Of a DNA stretch of 64,000 nt, positions 11,201 through 21,849 are shown piece by piece. This DNA comes from Hanleya hanleyi (taxonomy: Eukaryota > Mollusca > Polyplacophora > Lepidopleurida > Hanleyidae). The notes beneath the pieces are model-generated. The model was not told the DNA's origin, ran no database searches, and saw nothing but the letters and a program-made list of their open reading frames with translations. The stretch spans positions 1 to 64,000 of the forward strand of contig JAVTVY010018951.1 in NCBI GenBank assembly GCA_036873755.1. The letters are read 5' to 3'. The position numbers and the translations under genes were made by a program. The stretch's first letter is position 1; each line of letters opens with the position of its first letter.

Positions 11201-13365
11201 GGGGAACCTGTGCACCAACTTTTAGAAAGATCCATGCAGTACTTCCTGAGAAATCGCGATAACAAGGTTTCATGGGAAATCCAAGATGGCTGTCTGGTGG
11301 CCATATTGGATTTTCGAATCAGACCAGAAAAGGTATTTTGTAAAACTAGACCCCAAGGGGAACCTGTGTACCAAATTTTAGAAAGATCCATGCAGTACTT
11401 CCTGAGAAATCGTGATAAGGTTTCATGGGGAAATCCAAGATGGCTGCCTGGTGGCCATATTGGATTTTCGAATCGGACCAGAAAAGGTATCTTGCAAAAC
11501 TAGACCCCAAGGGAACCTGTGTACCAAATTTGAGAAAGATCCATGCAGTACTTCCTGAGAAATGATGATAATGTTTCAGGGGGAAATCCAAGATGGCCAC
11601 CTGGTGGCCATATTGGATTTTCAAATCGGACCAGAAAAGGTATCTTGCACAACTAGACCCCAAGGGGAACCTGTGTACCAAATTTGAGAAAGATCCATGC
11701 AGTAGTGCCTGAGAAATCGCGATACCAAGGTTTCATGGGGAAATCCAAGATGGCTGCCTGGTGGCCATATTGGATTTTCGAATCGGACCAGAAAAGGTAT
11801 CTTGCACAACTAGACCCCAAGGGGAACCTGTGTACCAAATTTGAGAAAGATCCATGCAGTAGTTCCTGAGAAATCGCGATAACAAGGTTTCATGGGGAAA
11901 TCCAAGATGGCTGCCTGGTGGCCATATTGGATTTTCGAATCGGACCAGAAACGGTATCTTGCACAACTAGACCCCAAGGGGAACCTGTGTACCAAATTTG
12001 AGAAAGATCCATGCAGTAGTTCCTGAGAAATCGCGATAACAAGGTTTCATGGGGAAATCCAAGATGGCTGCCTGGTGGCCATATTGGATTTACGAATCGG
12101 ACCAGAAAAGGTATTTTGCAAAACTAGACCCCAAGGGGAACCTGTGTACCAAATTTGAGAAACATCCATAAAGTAGTTCCTGAGAAATCGCGATAACAAG
12201 AATTGTTTACGGACGGACGACGGACCACGGACGAAAAGCGATTTGAACAGCCCACCATCTGGTGATGGTGGGCTAAAAAGAGCCAGTCCCAAGGTGTATT
12301 CCATGCCTCGAAGATCTCACAGTGAAACATATTCTTATCGACTGTATACATTTTAAGATTGTAAGAGATTCTTTTTATCGAGCGACTACTTTGGAAGATC
12401 TTTTTTTGTCGCGTGAGGGAGGACTGTGTCTTGGGTTATTTGACAGAAATCGGTTTGTTGCGCAAGTTTTAATGTGTTGGATTACTAAGTTATTAACTTG
12501 AATACTTAGAATTTTGTTTGATCGTCGCTATAATATAGCTAAAATATTGCTGAACGAGACGTTAAGCCTTAATTCTCTCTCTCCTGTTTCTATGAATGCC
12601 TGGACATCATCGTGATGTATATTACTATGGTAAATACTCTTAATAATTCAATCATCCTGTTAAAATTCAATCACCCGCAAGATTTTGGGAAGGTCATCAT
12701 GTAAGGATCTTCAAACCGGGAACACCATGTGCAATACAGCTTGTCGGGTAGCTTTTCCAGGTTTAAAATGTTCCCTACATGTATTCACCTATTGTGTTTT
12801 CCTTACATGATGAATAGTCCCAAATTTTAGCTCAAATTTTTATCTGTCACTCTGATAATAATGTTCACCTTTATTCTAATAAATGTGATCACCCCTATAT
12901 TTTGGAGTGAGAAAATGCACTTCGATGATTGATATATTAGAAAGTTCACTTTAAGTGTGATCCACATTTGGGATCACAAACCAGCAGTCAAGAGTGTCAT
13001 CAGCAATAAACGCAAGTGCTCTAAACCACTCGGCCAACTCGCTACCTTTGAATATGGATGTCTGCATTCTAGAAAGCGTAAATTCACTACCCCTTTCTAG
13101 TCAGGGGACATAATTGTACAAGTGACAACTTACCATCTATTGAAATTCAATACCCCTTCTGCAAGTATATACTATCCAGTGCAAACAGATCTGAATTACT
13201 TTTTTATTTTACATGACTTTTAATGAAATTTTGTTCCTCTGTGCAGTGATGGACATGGACAATGATGATTTGCTGAACACAGCCCCGGAGAAATTTCAGA
13301 CGCTGTTAAAAGAGCGGGGAATAGAAAAGGCTCTCTTTCAAATAATAGAAATGGTAACCAGCTGA
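2127..13365 (+). CDS. CENPP: Centromere protein P (CENP-P), multi-exon gene, 5' part not seen
   Basis: CENP-P is a subunit of the CENP-O/P/Q/U (COMA-type) module of the constitutive centromere-associated network, acting in the nucleus at the inner kinetochore. Exons seen: 2127-2212, (4823-4960), 7262-7438, 9156-9247, 13247-13365. Exons 2127, 7262, 9156 and 13247 join without breaking frame (phases 2, 2, 1) and end at TGA 13363-13365. The joined protein shows the family landmarks in order: ITQLDIN, then EEKKDVQGFFSFLRSY, then LKWLIYWEHKL, then TAPEKFQTLLKERGIEKAL near the C-terminus. These parallel the human ITDLN-, EERKDLFMFFRSL-, FELVIVW- and TAPLSFRTL-type segments as I remember them. No initiator exon was found; the N-terminal coiled-coil part probably lies before the window. 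Block 4823-4960 is out of the expected order. A poly(A) signal follows the stop. Identity is firm for the C-terminal half. Confidence 0.86.
2468..3560 (+). repeat. Tandem family 2, about seven degenerate units of 155-195 bp
   Basis: Units begin near 2468, 2628, 2820, 2979, 3150, 3319 and 3478 with ATTGTTTTTC-like sequence. Shared blocks are CTTGTCCGGACAATAACTCG, TTCAAACTTGGGGAGTGCC and CCAATATGGCCACCATC. Several units carry an inverted repeat, CCAATATGGC against GGCCATATTGG. Intronic in CENPP. Confidence 0.75.
3612..3716. repeat. Near-perfect hairpin, ~51-bp arms and 3-nt loop
   Basis: The arms TCGACCATAGAGGTCCATG... and ...CATGGACCTCTATGGTCGA pair with one mismatch and a 2-nt bulge. The innermost 15 bp (CCAGTTATGGTGGAT / ATCCACCATAACTGG) are perfect around GTA. 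It may be a very short foldback MITE; a transcribed hairpin precursor is also possible. Confidence 0.8.
4823..4960 (+). CDS. CENPP: Possible CENPP exon, out of expected order
   Basis: After acceptor ATTTTTCCAG a frame is open for 46 codons to donor ATG|GTAAGG (an earlier weak donor lies at 4916). It reads NITELSGSSTSWCLTF then KVPYAVPSPESYNN, similar to the family's RLSGN...VTFQLEFQ segment. In the protein that segment precedes ITQLDIN, but here the exon lies 2.6 kb after it. Splicing 2127-2212 directly into this exon would hit an in-frame TGA, while its phase-0 end would fit the phase-0 start of exon 2127. It may be a transposed or duplicated exon, an assembly misjoin, or a chance open frame. 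Confidence 0.42.
4961..6010. other. CENPP intron, no feature seen
   Basis: AT-rich unique-looking sequence without a supportable exon or repeat structure. Confidence 0.5.
6011..6149. mobile_element. Palindromic MITE-like element, ~61-bp arms
   Basis: GTTATCCTGTCCCTGCGAG at the left returns as CTCGCAGGGACAGGATAAC at the right, and pairing continues to GCCACAC / GTGTGGC around a ~15-nt centre, GACCGCGAAGCGGGA. Arms are almost perfect, implying recent origin. It lies in a CENPP intron. No clear target duplication. Confidence 0.78.
6150..7261. other. CENPP intron with a GC-richer, CpG-bearing stretch
   Basis: 6350-6680 is locally rich in CG and CGA words (for example CGGCTGATCGGCCGAGC) compared with its surroundings, which could mark a promoter. 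No exon could be supported. A 140-codon frame at 6770-7192 shows no family resemblance. Confidence 0.35.
7262..7438 (+). CDS. CENPP: CENPP exon (EEKKDVQGFF exon)
   Basis: The acceptor is ACATATTTCAG and the donor GCAGA|GTAAGT, both near consensus. The 177-bp exon encodes IEEKKDVQGFFSFLRSYVV, a lysine-rich helix, then HIVSIDETPHLEVTNEDVAE. The EEKKD..FF.FLRS motif corresponds to the best conserved block of CENP-P. It joins exon 9156 by GA|G (Glu). Confidence 0.88.
7466..7910 (+). repeat. Degraded hAT-MITE-like relic rich in TTCCAGGA
   Basis: ACAGGGTTCCTTCCC at the left is like a hAT terminus, followed by many TCCAGGAC / TCCTGG blocks of the kind also seen at 36931-37454 and 60246-60937. I could not place a right end. 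Confidence 0.4.
8180..8550. repeat. Cluster of CAGTACTG / GGTACTG palindromic words
   Basis: At least six AGTACT palindromes and many CAGTAC, GTTACTG and CAGTAACTG variants lie within 370 bp on both strands, without a fixed period. Similar words flank the SINE at 46905-46980. Intronic in CENPP. Confidence 0.6.
9156..9247 (+). CDS. CENPP: CENPP exon (LKWLIYWEHKL exon)
   Basis: The acceptor is TCTCATTTCAG and the donor ATCAG|GTAAGT. The 92-bp exon gives ELKWLIYWEHKL, then CRVVPLLHLDIQMPSS. The alternating hydrophobic strand and following acidic/basic turn match the second RWD-like half of CENP-P. It joins the last exon in phase 1. Confidence 0.87.
9777..9900 (+). mobile_element. Short inverted-repeat element, copy 1
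   Basis: TTCGTCATGTAAGGA at the left is inverted as TCCTTACATGATGAA at the right. The inner AAACACAATAGGTGA and AGCTTGTCTGG-like blocks are shared, inverted, with 12694-12814. Confidence 0.62.
10129..12280 (-). mobile_element. Satellite-cored element, copy B (complete, inverted)
   Basis: Read on the minus strand, it starts with CTTTTTAGCCCACC and a hairpin of 11-bp stem at 12274-12249 (AGCCCACCATC, loop of 4). A run rich in GTCCGTCC follows, then about ten ~157-bp units (12198-10616), a ~300-bp internal segment (10610-10310) and the tail ending AGATCCTTCAGGATCTCTC at 10129. It sits between CENPP exons 9156 and 13247, so it is intronic. Ends and order agree with copy C. The terminal hairpin, satellite core and lack of long inverted repeats fit a non-autonomous Helentron; no Rep/helicase coding is seen. 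Confidence 0.75.
12640..12960. repeat. Relic of the ATTCAATCAC / GTGATTGAATT element family
   Basis: AATAATTCAATCATCC and ATTCAATCACCC at the left, and ATAAATGTGATCACCCC at the right, resemble diverged ends of the element at 22561-22779. It is split by the MITE at 12694-12814. Confidence 0.4.
12694..12814 (-). mobile_element. Short inverted-repeat element, copy 2
   Basis: TCATCATGTAAGGATC at the left and CCTTACATGATGAA at the right enclose ATACAGCTTGTCGGGTAGC and TCACCTATTGTGTTTTCC, the reverse complement of 9777-9900. It interrupts an older ATTCAATCAC-type repeat (12640-12960). Confidence 0.62.
13247..13365 (+). CDS. CENPP: CENPP last coding exon
   Basis: The acceptor is CTCTGTGCAG. The frame reads VMDMDNDDLLNTAPEKF, then QTLLKERGIEKALFQIIEMV, then TS and TGA at 13363-13365. 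The TAP..F..L....GIE.AL..II pattern is the conserved CENP-P C-terminus, and the length after it is as expected. ATG|GTAACC near the end could serve as a weak donor, but the read-through stop three codons on fits the family length. Confidence 0.88.
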
Positions 13366-13815
13366 AGTGGACAACACTATCATTATCCTATCTGTAAACA
13401 GACTCTCTTTGCAGGACATTTGGTTGATTGAGCCTTGTCTGCCAATTAGCTGATTATTGTGTCCTGACAACAAAATACCTCAACAACAATAAATGTCCAC
13501 ATGTAAAATCTGGTTGAAATAATGGGTGACTTACACAATAGAGCCTGGAGATAAACAGGAAGTGACAATGTTGTCGGTTAATTGACTAAATCAACGAATC
13601 TGATTGGACAGTTGGTATAATTGAGCGAGGCCCCTATCACGTATGTACATTCGCCAACTACATTACCAGTGGAACAAACGGGACACTATCCGAACTGTAA
13701 ACAGACGTCAGAGCAAAAATACATCTGCTTGATTGAGCCTCGACTATCAATTAGCTATTTCATTGTTTACTACATTTTGTCCCGAGAACTCGAAAACAAC
13801 TAACAATAAATGTCT
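13366..13815 (+). repeat. Imperfect duplication of the CENPP 3'UTR
   Basis: Segment 13390-13500 (CTGTAAACAGAC, GATTGAGCCT, CAATTAGCT, ACAATAAATGT) recurs in the same order at 13690-13815 with many differences. Both halves keep the polyadenylation signal. Confidence 0.55.
13488..13493 (+). promoter_or_regulatory. Poly(A) signal AATAAA of CENPP
   Basis: AATAAA lies 123 nt after the CENPP stop, within ACAACAATAAATGTCCAC. A second AATAAATGT lies at 13805-13810 in a diverged duplicate of the same 3' region, so alternative ends are possible. Confidence 0.55.
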
Positions 13816-15245
13816 ATATAATTAACACTGACTGGCATGACGTAATACAAAGTCATTAATGCCATGCAGTTTAGACTGTGGGATCTGTCAGAACCCATCA
13901 ACAATAACGTTCATACCGCCTCTAGATTATACTCTTTTCAACAAGAGTTGTTCTAGGAAACCTACCATTATATTGCGATATAATAAAAGTAGATATGGCT
14001 ATATCATTTGAAATCATGTACACTCACCCACCACACTCTCCCAGTGCAACATGAACTTACTGTTCATAGCCAGGCCTTGCTTTTCATAACAAGTGAGAAA
14101 TGACTACATTGTAGTCAAAACCTGCGGCAGTGGCAATAATACAGTGAAAGACATATCAGCGGAGGTAGTGGTAATTGTAGAAAAAAAGCGCCATGTGCAA
14201 GTGTTTTCATGCCAAGGGAAGTAATTTTCAACTTCTAACCCACAATTGCAGGAATTGACTAATAGATTTGACACAATATATATATATTCGCTTTCCTCGT
14301 TCAAAATCCGACGATGTTGACTGGTCCGTGCCGTCTATACTGAATTGACAGACGAAGTCACAATAATCGCTTTGGCAATGTCTTGGTACAAGTATCGTGA
14401 ATTCCAAGTTTCAAAACATTCCGTTCAGCCGTTGATTTTTGCAAATCAAAAAGGCTTTCAAATATTTGGAAATCCAAACAAATTTCAAGGATTTAGTCAT
14501 AGCGCGAACATCTACGCTCTTCAGTCTCCCTTCCCGCTTACTTTGCCGAGCAAAATGGAAAATTTATATTTCCGTCAAAGTTAATTTTCAATGAATTTAT
14601 TATCAGGTCTATCACTTTGATCTGTGAAACTATGGAATGGGGTTGAAGGCTTTATCGAACTGTTCAAGAGGCATAATGACATTTTTCACGATTCAAATTG
14701 AGGCCTGTGACAGTCTTGATATTCGATTAGAATAATAAATTAAGTTTCTGCATTTATGTGCGTTATCATCTGCAAACTAAATACGGTACCTTGACACTCT
14801 TTTCCATGCAGCAAGCCAATATCAATACATGGTTTGCTCCTTCTATACAAATGATTACCTATTTCATCCTTAGGAGATATCACCTCATCCGACATGTTTG
14901 GTCAAGCCTTTTCGAAGGTTGATAATTTTATTAATTTTTTTTTTTTAAGTCAAATTCTGCAAATAAGAAACATTTGTTGTCAGTATCTATGGATATCGCC
15001 CTATAATCAATTCGCGAATATGTTTGTCATTAAGTCATTCGGGAGGTGATTTAAGTGCGAAATTTCAGGGTTAGTTCACTAAACAAGGTCTGTGTGTATA
15101 AGAGAATCATGTCGAATTCTCGTTATTATCTTTTGGTACATCAAATTATTGCATTCGCGAAAATGACTTCCAAGTCAATATGAAAGGTATCTAAGTATCA
15201 AAATAAATTTAAAAAACTCTCAAGGAAATCAAGGTCCTAGCTTTT
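13816..15245. other. Intergenic, no feature seen
   Basis: AT-rich sequence after the CENPP end. Open frames here are short and without recognisable motifs. Confidence 0.45.
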
Positions 15246-16287
15246 GACAACGAGATCAAATAGATCGCTTTTATGGTCAGTATCTGCTAATATATGACGT
15301 AATTTCATTCGTAAAACTGATTGACAAAGTAACGTAAATTGTGAAGTGTAGAACCAGTAAGCTCTAGCAGAAATGGGCTCTGACTTGAGAGAATGATGTC
15401 AAATGCAACATGTTTCTGCCCGTTGTCTGCTGATACACATAAGTATTGATTTTACGGAAGTGATTAATGCAATTCTAAAGGGATTATGAGTGCGGAAGAG
15501 GACGAGAACATCAATACCAGCGAAGCAAGACCCTGGCTTGCGAGAATGAGGATAGAGGGACTGGTTCCGAAAGAGGATCATTCGAAATAGCTATGTGCCA
15601 AATTTCATGCTTGTAACCGAAAGTACACAATATAACTATGATGTACTGTTCGCGCATAGGGTTGTCGGACTCATTAAGTACTACATAGTCATTTATGTAT
15701 TATAAAAGTGTTTGCGCATAAAGTCAGTTTTGAGTATTATCAATGAGTCGGTATAGCTAAGACATTGACAACGAGGTCAAATAGATCGCTTTTATGGTCA
15801 GTATCTGCTAATATATGACGTAATTTCATTCGTAAAACTGATTGACAAAGTAACGTAAATTGTGAAGTGTAGAACCAGAAAGTTCTAGCAGAAATGGGCT
15901 CTGACTTGAGAGAATGATGTCAAATGCAACATGTTTCTGCCCGTTGTCTGCTGATACACATAAGTATTGATTTTACGGAAGTGATTAATGCAATTCTAAA
16001 GGGATTATGAGTGCGGAAGAGGACGAGAACATCAATACCAGGGAAGCAAGGCCCTGGCTTGCGAGAATGAGGATAGAGGGACTGGTTCCGAAAGAGGATC
16101 ATTCGAAATAGCTATGTGCCAAATTTCATGCTTGTAACCGAAAGTACACAATATAACTATGATGTACTGTTCGCGCATAGGATTGTCGGACTCATTAAAT
16201 AGTACATAGTCATTTATGTATTATAAAACCGTTTGCGCATAAAGTCAGTTTTGAGTATTATCAATGAGTCGGTATAGCTAAGACATT
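15246..16287 (+). repeat. 521-bp tandem duplication
   Basis: 15246-15766 and 15767-16287 are the same sequence in direct order with only a handful of differences (for example CGAGATCAAA/CGAGGTCAAA, CCAGTAAGCTC/CCAGAAAGTTC). Both begin GACAACGAG and end GCTAAGACATT. The repeated 60-codon open frame inside has no recognisable product. Confidence 0.9.
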
Positions 16288-17057
16288 AAGTGCAAGTCCA
16301 GGGATTGGAGGGTCATTGTTTCGATTCCCACAGAGGGTTAAATTATTCTTCCTTTCAAAACATATTTCCATATATGCGAATTGCTTGGGGGTAAAGTTAA
16401 ACATCTTTATTCGGTGAAAGTTGCTGAGTTGTTCCGCTTACTTCTGAAACGTAATTGTTGCGTTTGTTTTTATGATGCATGATCTATAATTTGATACCAA
16501 GTATTATTCAGTGTTAATCATAATGATAATGCGTTACTTGTTATGCTTCTTCGCCAATTTGTGTTTTATCTAGATTTGGGTAGATAAAATGATTACTAGA
16601 GTCTAGAAGTAGTGAACTTATTTTTCTACTTTCTAAGACAGTCGCCTGGGACTGTATGCAAATTAGCTGAACCACCGACAAGGTTGCGGCTCATCTTCTT
16701 TGGTATATAAGAAACCCAAGGATCTTAAATTGTGTATACATCTGCATACTGTTCAATGAAAATGGTAATATCTGAAGACAGTGACTGATGTGACGACCGA
16801 CAACTTTAAAGCGACTGACTTAAGAGAATTGAAGTCTGAACGGAAATCAACGAAGCAATAATTCATTCCACCGAATATAGTTGCAAATGAATTCAAACGC
16901 GCTTGAAGACAGTGGTGTCATGTGAGATCGGAGGTTGAAAAGAAAAGTGTGGCAGAGATCACACTCTCTTAGCGCATGCGCATTTCAAAAAGTCACAAGA
17001 ACAAGAAGAACAAGAACAACAACGCGAGCCTCCCGTAGACCTGCGTGCCGCAGGTAA
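16288..17057. other. Intergenic, no gene seen
   Basis: A short tRNA-B-box-like word (TTGTTTCGATTCCC) lies near 16318 with no matching tRNA fold. Otherwise featureless. Confidence 0.4.
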
Positions 17058-17600
17058 AAAGGACCAGGCACAGTTTAATGAGATTTTGGCCCCCATGAGG
17101 TGCGGTTCGGAGTGCCAAAATGGAATATTACGTACGAAAAAAAAATTCAGTCAGCGTAAAGTATATAACATAATCTTGATAACAATAACGGCATCTTGAA
17201 GCAGTGGATTTGTGCAAAAATCATCTATTTTGAGGTGAAAACAGCATACTATTCTCTCCGTTAACACATGAAGCCAGCCGAGAACCAAGATACACTTAAC
17301 CCTGAATTATTGACCCTGCCAATGGTTTGTTGTTGTTCAAACACGGTTTTGGTTCTGGACTGGCTTCATATGTTTACGGAGAGAGAAATGTTCTGTTTTC
17401 ACCTCAAATAGACTACTTCAAGATGCTGTTCTTGAAAAACCAAAATACCTAGGGCCTATAAAATACTCTGACAGAGCATAAAACAAGATAACATACTTTA
17501 CGCTCACTGAAAAATTTCTTTCATACGTGATATTTCATTTTGGCACTCCAAACTGCACCTCATGAGGGCCAAAATCTCATCAAACCTCGCCAGGTCCTTT
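17058..17600. mobile_element. Terminal-inverted-repeat element, 543 bp, non-coding
   Basis: AAAGGACCAGGC at the left pairs with GCCAGGTCCTTT at the right, followed inward by TGAGATTTTGGCCC and TGCCAAAATG paired over ~100 bp. Weaker inner pairs are TTTTGAGGTGAAAACAG / CTGTTTTCACCTCAAA and GAAGCCAG / CTGGCTTC. No open frame. No certain target duplication. Confidence 0.75.
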
Positions 17601-17675
17601 ATAGGAAAGATTCTCATAGTCTAACTCTGCGAGAATCCATGGAATCCAATGCCATCATTTCTTTCAAGATTGCTA

Positions 17676-17778
17676 AAATTTTACGTGAATCTGTTAGATT
17701 CTTGTGAATGATTTACGTGAATCTGTTAGATTCTTGTGAATGATTTACATGAATCTGTTGGATTCCTGTGAATTATTT
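17676..17778 (+). repeat. Three copies of a ~32-bp tandem repeat
   Basis: TTTACGTGAATCTGTTAGAT followed by TCTTGTGAATGA is repeated three times, the last copy diverged. Confidence 0.75.
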
Positions 17779-20700
17779 TGCCGGAGTGCCGACGGGAATC
17801 GAATTCCCGTGCAAAAGCAAGGCCTGATAACATGGATGTTTGCTGATCAGACATGTCATTTATCAATCTAGGTAAAACAAGATGGTAAATCAGGGGAATA
17901 CCATCTAGACGCAACGCTATGAAAACTTCGGGCGAAATGTTCGCCGATATTCAACGAGATCCCATAATAAGCCAATCACGACCATCTCTAGCTTTTCTCT
18001 CCGACAATGATTGACGTTTACTTCACGGGGATTAACATCTTCGCACGGCACAAACTTTTGATATATTCTACCCCTGACAAAGCCAGACTTTTCGGCGGGA
18101 GTAAACTCTGTGATCTTTGGATATTGTTTCGGGATAATGTTTTTATATTAGATCACGTGTAATTATTGTGGGCGTGATTTTAAAATTGTTTCAACAAGCT
18201 ATCCACCCGGATTGGCTAACAATAGTAGTTTCAGATTCGCACGGGATTTATATAGGGCTGAATTCATATATAATATTCCGTGATATTGTATCTGAGTTTA
18301 CTGAGATTGGTCATTTATCAACTTTTTTGAATTCTATTGGAGAGAAATTATTAAAGAGATTACCGTAGTTGAACGCTTGAATGAAATTTGGCTGGGCACT
18401 GGCTCCCCCACTTTTCAAATGTATGCGCAACCATTCATGTGCAACTATTCATGAAAAATTACTAACAAAAAAATTTGTCAAACAATTGCAACTGCGAAGG
18501 GACAGATTTGTATCATGGAAGGGTTCCTTTGCTTTTTGTATTTCATACGGAGGATATAGACAGCAGGTAGGGATCTTTCCCACCATGGATTGGTGGTTAT
18601 TTTTATTCGACTCTTTTGAACGCCAGCCATCGGTACTCCCCACTTTACTGTTGAGAAAATCTCCTCCAGGAGTGCTGCCTCAAATCCCGCAGAGAGTGAG
18701 TGAATACGATTTAACGTCGCTTTCAACTATATTTCAGTCATATCACGACATTGGGTCCTATTCCTTTTCACACCCGGGAACCACACGGGCCTCAGAGAAT
18801 GACCGATATAACATGATGTAGGACGTAAAATGGGCATAAAGTGTCATAATCATTGAAACGCATATGAAGAATGGACAGTGCACATCTGCAAGTTACTAAG
18901 CATGTTCCATTTAACTTTCAAAGTTACCCATCAATTAGTAATGGGGATACAGACTGGACACAGGATACAGTTCTTGATGGACTAGATAAAACTAAAAGGC
19001 CATAACTCGGTGGAAAATCATCTGCATGGGTCAGTTAGTGAATAGGATTTAACATCGCTTTCAGTCATATCGCGACAAACCAACTAAGCACCACCCAGCC
19101 AAGTTGCATTCCTGCTGCTTCAAAGAAGTAAATCTCTGAAGCAACATGGAACCAGAAATCTGCCAATCACCCTATAAAACACCGAGGACAGCATACAAGA
19201 CTTAGACAAGATGCCCACTTTGGTGCAATAAAAAAGTGCAATTGTAGTGCTAGATACTGTGCCCATCCAAACATCGGCAAGGTGCTAAGCATCTTTCAGT
19301 CAAGTTTTGGAGTAACCAAGATAAGGATTCACTTATGAATTACTGAGGAATTCAATTACAAAACCAAGATGGAAATGAAGTACAATGAAGGTCTGTTGAA
19401 GAACATCAATAAAACTTTATCCAGCACTGACATCATTAAACAGTACATTATTTTAACAAGGTACACAGTACAATATAAGTAATAATATTCTGTAATATAA
19501 GTAATAAACATTCTGTAATACTGCATCATCCCTTTGGTCAGGGTACTATTGTTACGGAATTCGGAGAGAAGTTAATTTAGACATCGCCTGTTCCCGAATC
19601 CCATGTCTATAATTCACGAAAATAAAAATACTGTTTGAACAAATACTGCTGCATCATCAGGATCATGGAGTTGATATTTCCAGTGAAGTAGATCTCATGT
19701 AAACCTCCTGGATTACATGTATGAAAGTACAAATTTATAATGCTTAGAAAATCTGACCAAATTTAACAAAGGTACAAGAACTCGTACAGAAGTATATAAT
19801 ATGAAGTGTAATCTAAAAAAAAACAAAAAAACCCAGCAGAAGTAGTATTGGTACCAAAATTCACAAATTTCTCTAAGCTTAGAAAAGACCACCTTGAATC
19901 CCCCCCCCCCCCCACCCTCCTCACCCTGCGGAACAAAGTTGAATTTCTTTGTTCAGTTGGACATTAGACCTTTCATCAGGTGTACAGAACATGTAGAACA
20001 GAATCCAAAAATCCATTTCTAAATACTGTAATTAAATGTTGGAGTGAAAATGGGATGATTGATACATCACACTATGTTCAAATGTATGTTCAATCGCGTT
20101 ATCGCTCACAAATAATGCAACCTGGACCTGCTGGTTCTTCAAAACTTACAGCTGACAAATTTGAGTCATTTCTTCTTTTTTTTTAACATTTACCTTAATA
20201 TAAACTTTGATTCAAAGAAGAACCATGCGATTATGTATCTCCTGTTGGATTCGAGTTGATGTCTGATTAGACAGAACAAGAAAATATTTATTCGACATCA
20301 AATGAATTCAGATCAGGTGAAAAACACAATGCTCACTGTAGTTAGATAAATGTGAAGATGTGATTCAAATGTTAGTGAGCCATCATGGCTGCCATTTTTG
20401 AGCTGGGAAGGGAGGGGGAGGTAAGCCTTTATGGTTTGTCGTTTTTGCTATATAATCGTGACATGCATGCATTATATACATGTTTGGATGAGATTAACCC
20501 ATATAATTATCCATGCCATAATTGAAGTTTGCTTGCTATAACAGCTGTCAAGAAGGGCACTGGGAAGGATTGGCTTCGGCTAACTGGCCTCAGTCAGTCA
20601 TGTATGACAACTTCAATTGGGTGCACTCTGTATGCAATATGCTTGGCTCCTTTCACTTCTTGGTTGAATGGTTCCCTGCATGTAGTTACCTATGATGGAA

Positions 20701-21595
20701 ACACCCTTTCTGGACTCCCCTTCAAACTTCTCTTCATTGGTTTTGTGGGCTGCTCTCTGTTTATGTAGATTTTAACTCAATCCAACTTAAATACAGATCT
20801 TTAGGGCCATGAAGTTTTCACACACTTTCAGTTGTTGGAGTTAAGGGGTGGTAGTTAGGGGAGGCACGTTATGTGTCGATTATTTAGAAGAGCGAGTGGG
20901 AATATTGTTACCTACTGTCTTCTCCATGGTCTTTAGGGTAATTTCTGTTGCTTGATAATTATTATTGATGAAAATAATAGAATTGTAAAAATGCAGTTTA
21001 CAGATCTAATTTTTAGAAATCTCTCTCATCAAAGTTGGGATATTTAATTTTCTTGGAATGCCGCAGTATATGTATTTCCGACATTCACGAAGACTTTCAA
21101 ATGGAAGTCCAGATTCCGTAAATATCTTCATAAAATTCACAGATAAGACAAAAGTTTAACGATACAATCAACATGAATATATCATATGCACATATAAATA
21201 CCTTAACATGAGATGACCAATTCTTTGCAAACATAACAAATGGGACTATAAATTATCCATCACAGATTCCTTTTCAATTTATACAAATGAGACATTTATT
21301 TCAATCAGTTCAAATTAACAATGTACTTTCGATTCACCAAACCTTGGGAAATGTCCTTCACAATTTGATTCAGTTCTGCACCATAACTGCCCACTTGCCG
21401 GATGGATTCGCATGTTATGAACAGATACATGTAAATGTTATCCATCAAGGTCAATGCAGCGACAACCAATCACAATTCACAAACAGTCATTTTGTCCAAT
21501 CACATAGTTTTTCACTCAAACGATGAGAACAGTCATGGCAATGTTGATTCACTGATAGAAAGACCTGAAGCTACTGTCTGAAATAATTACATTTA
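17779..21595. other. Intergenic or distal cwo 3' region
   Basis: Apart from the dispersed short repeats (18683-18840, 19030-19085) and a poly-C run near 19899-19912, I see no exon. The cwo 3'UTR may extend down from 22800, but I cannot place its end. Confidence 0.35.
18683..18840 (+). repeat. Dispersed GTGAGTGA...TCATATCACGAC short repeat
   Basis: GTGAGTGAATACGATTTAAC, then GTCGCTTTCAACTATATTTC and AGTCATATCACGAC. The same word string recurs on either strand at 9550-9606, 12528-12586, 19030-19085, 27088-27180, 39135-39200, 39985-40022, 40405-40460 and 61000-61075. It is probably the end of a short retroelement; no RNA polymerase III head was seen here. Confidence 0.6.
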
Positions 21596-21849
21596 GGGCT
21601 GTTCCAGAAAAAAGTACATGGGGGGGATAGAAGGCACTTTATATATTGGCGTATGGGTCGTGGGGTAAAAGAGTTATATAATTACATGGGTGGTTGACTG
21701 ATGGATAAACATAATGGCATTTATGTTGGTTACATATTATATTCAATAATATGGGTGGTGGGGGTTAAATTATATTTCATTACATGGGTGGTGGGGGCAA
21801 AAATAAAGTGCCTTCTGTCCCCCCCATGTACTTTTTTCTGGAACAGCCC
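21596..21849. mobile_element. 254-bp MITE with ~45-bp inverted repeats and TTA duplication
   Basis: GGGCTGTTCCAGAAAAAAGT at the left is matched by ACTTTTTTCTGGAACAGCCC at the right, and pairing continues through TACATGGGGGGGA and GAAGGCACTTTA. TTA lies at 21593-21595 and again at 21850-21852. The termini and 3-bp TTA duplication fit a PIF/Harbinger-type MITE. It may be transcribed in the cwo 3'UTR. Confidence 0.82.

Noticed and set aside
16290..16335. tRNA or SINE head at a TTTCGATTCCC word
   Set aside because: Only a B-box-like word is visible. There is no A box at the right distance and no duplicated flanks.
17760..17900. A tRNA gene on the minus strand near an ACGGGAATTCGATTCCCGT-like arm
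   Set aside because: A T-arm-like hairpin is present, but no complementary acceptor strand (AGTGCCG) lies about 70 nt upstream and no D or anticodon arm can be folded.
20529..20768. A 79-residue hydrophobic frame as a membrane protein gene
   Set aside because: It is short, unsupported by splice sites and without a recognisable family.
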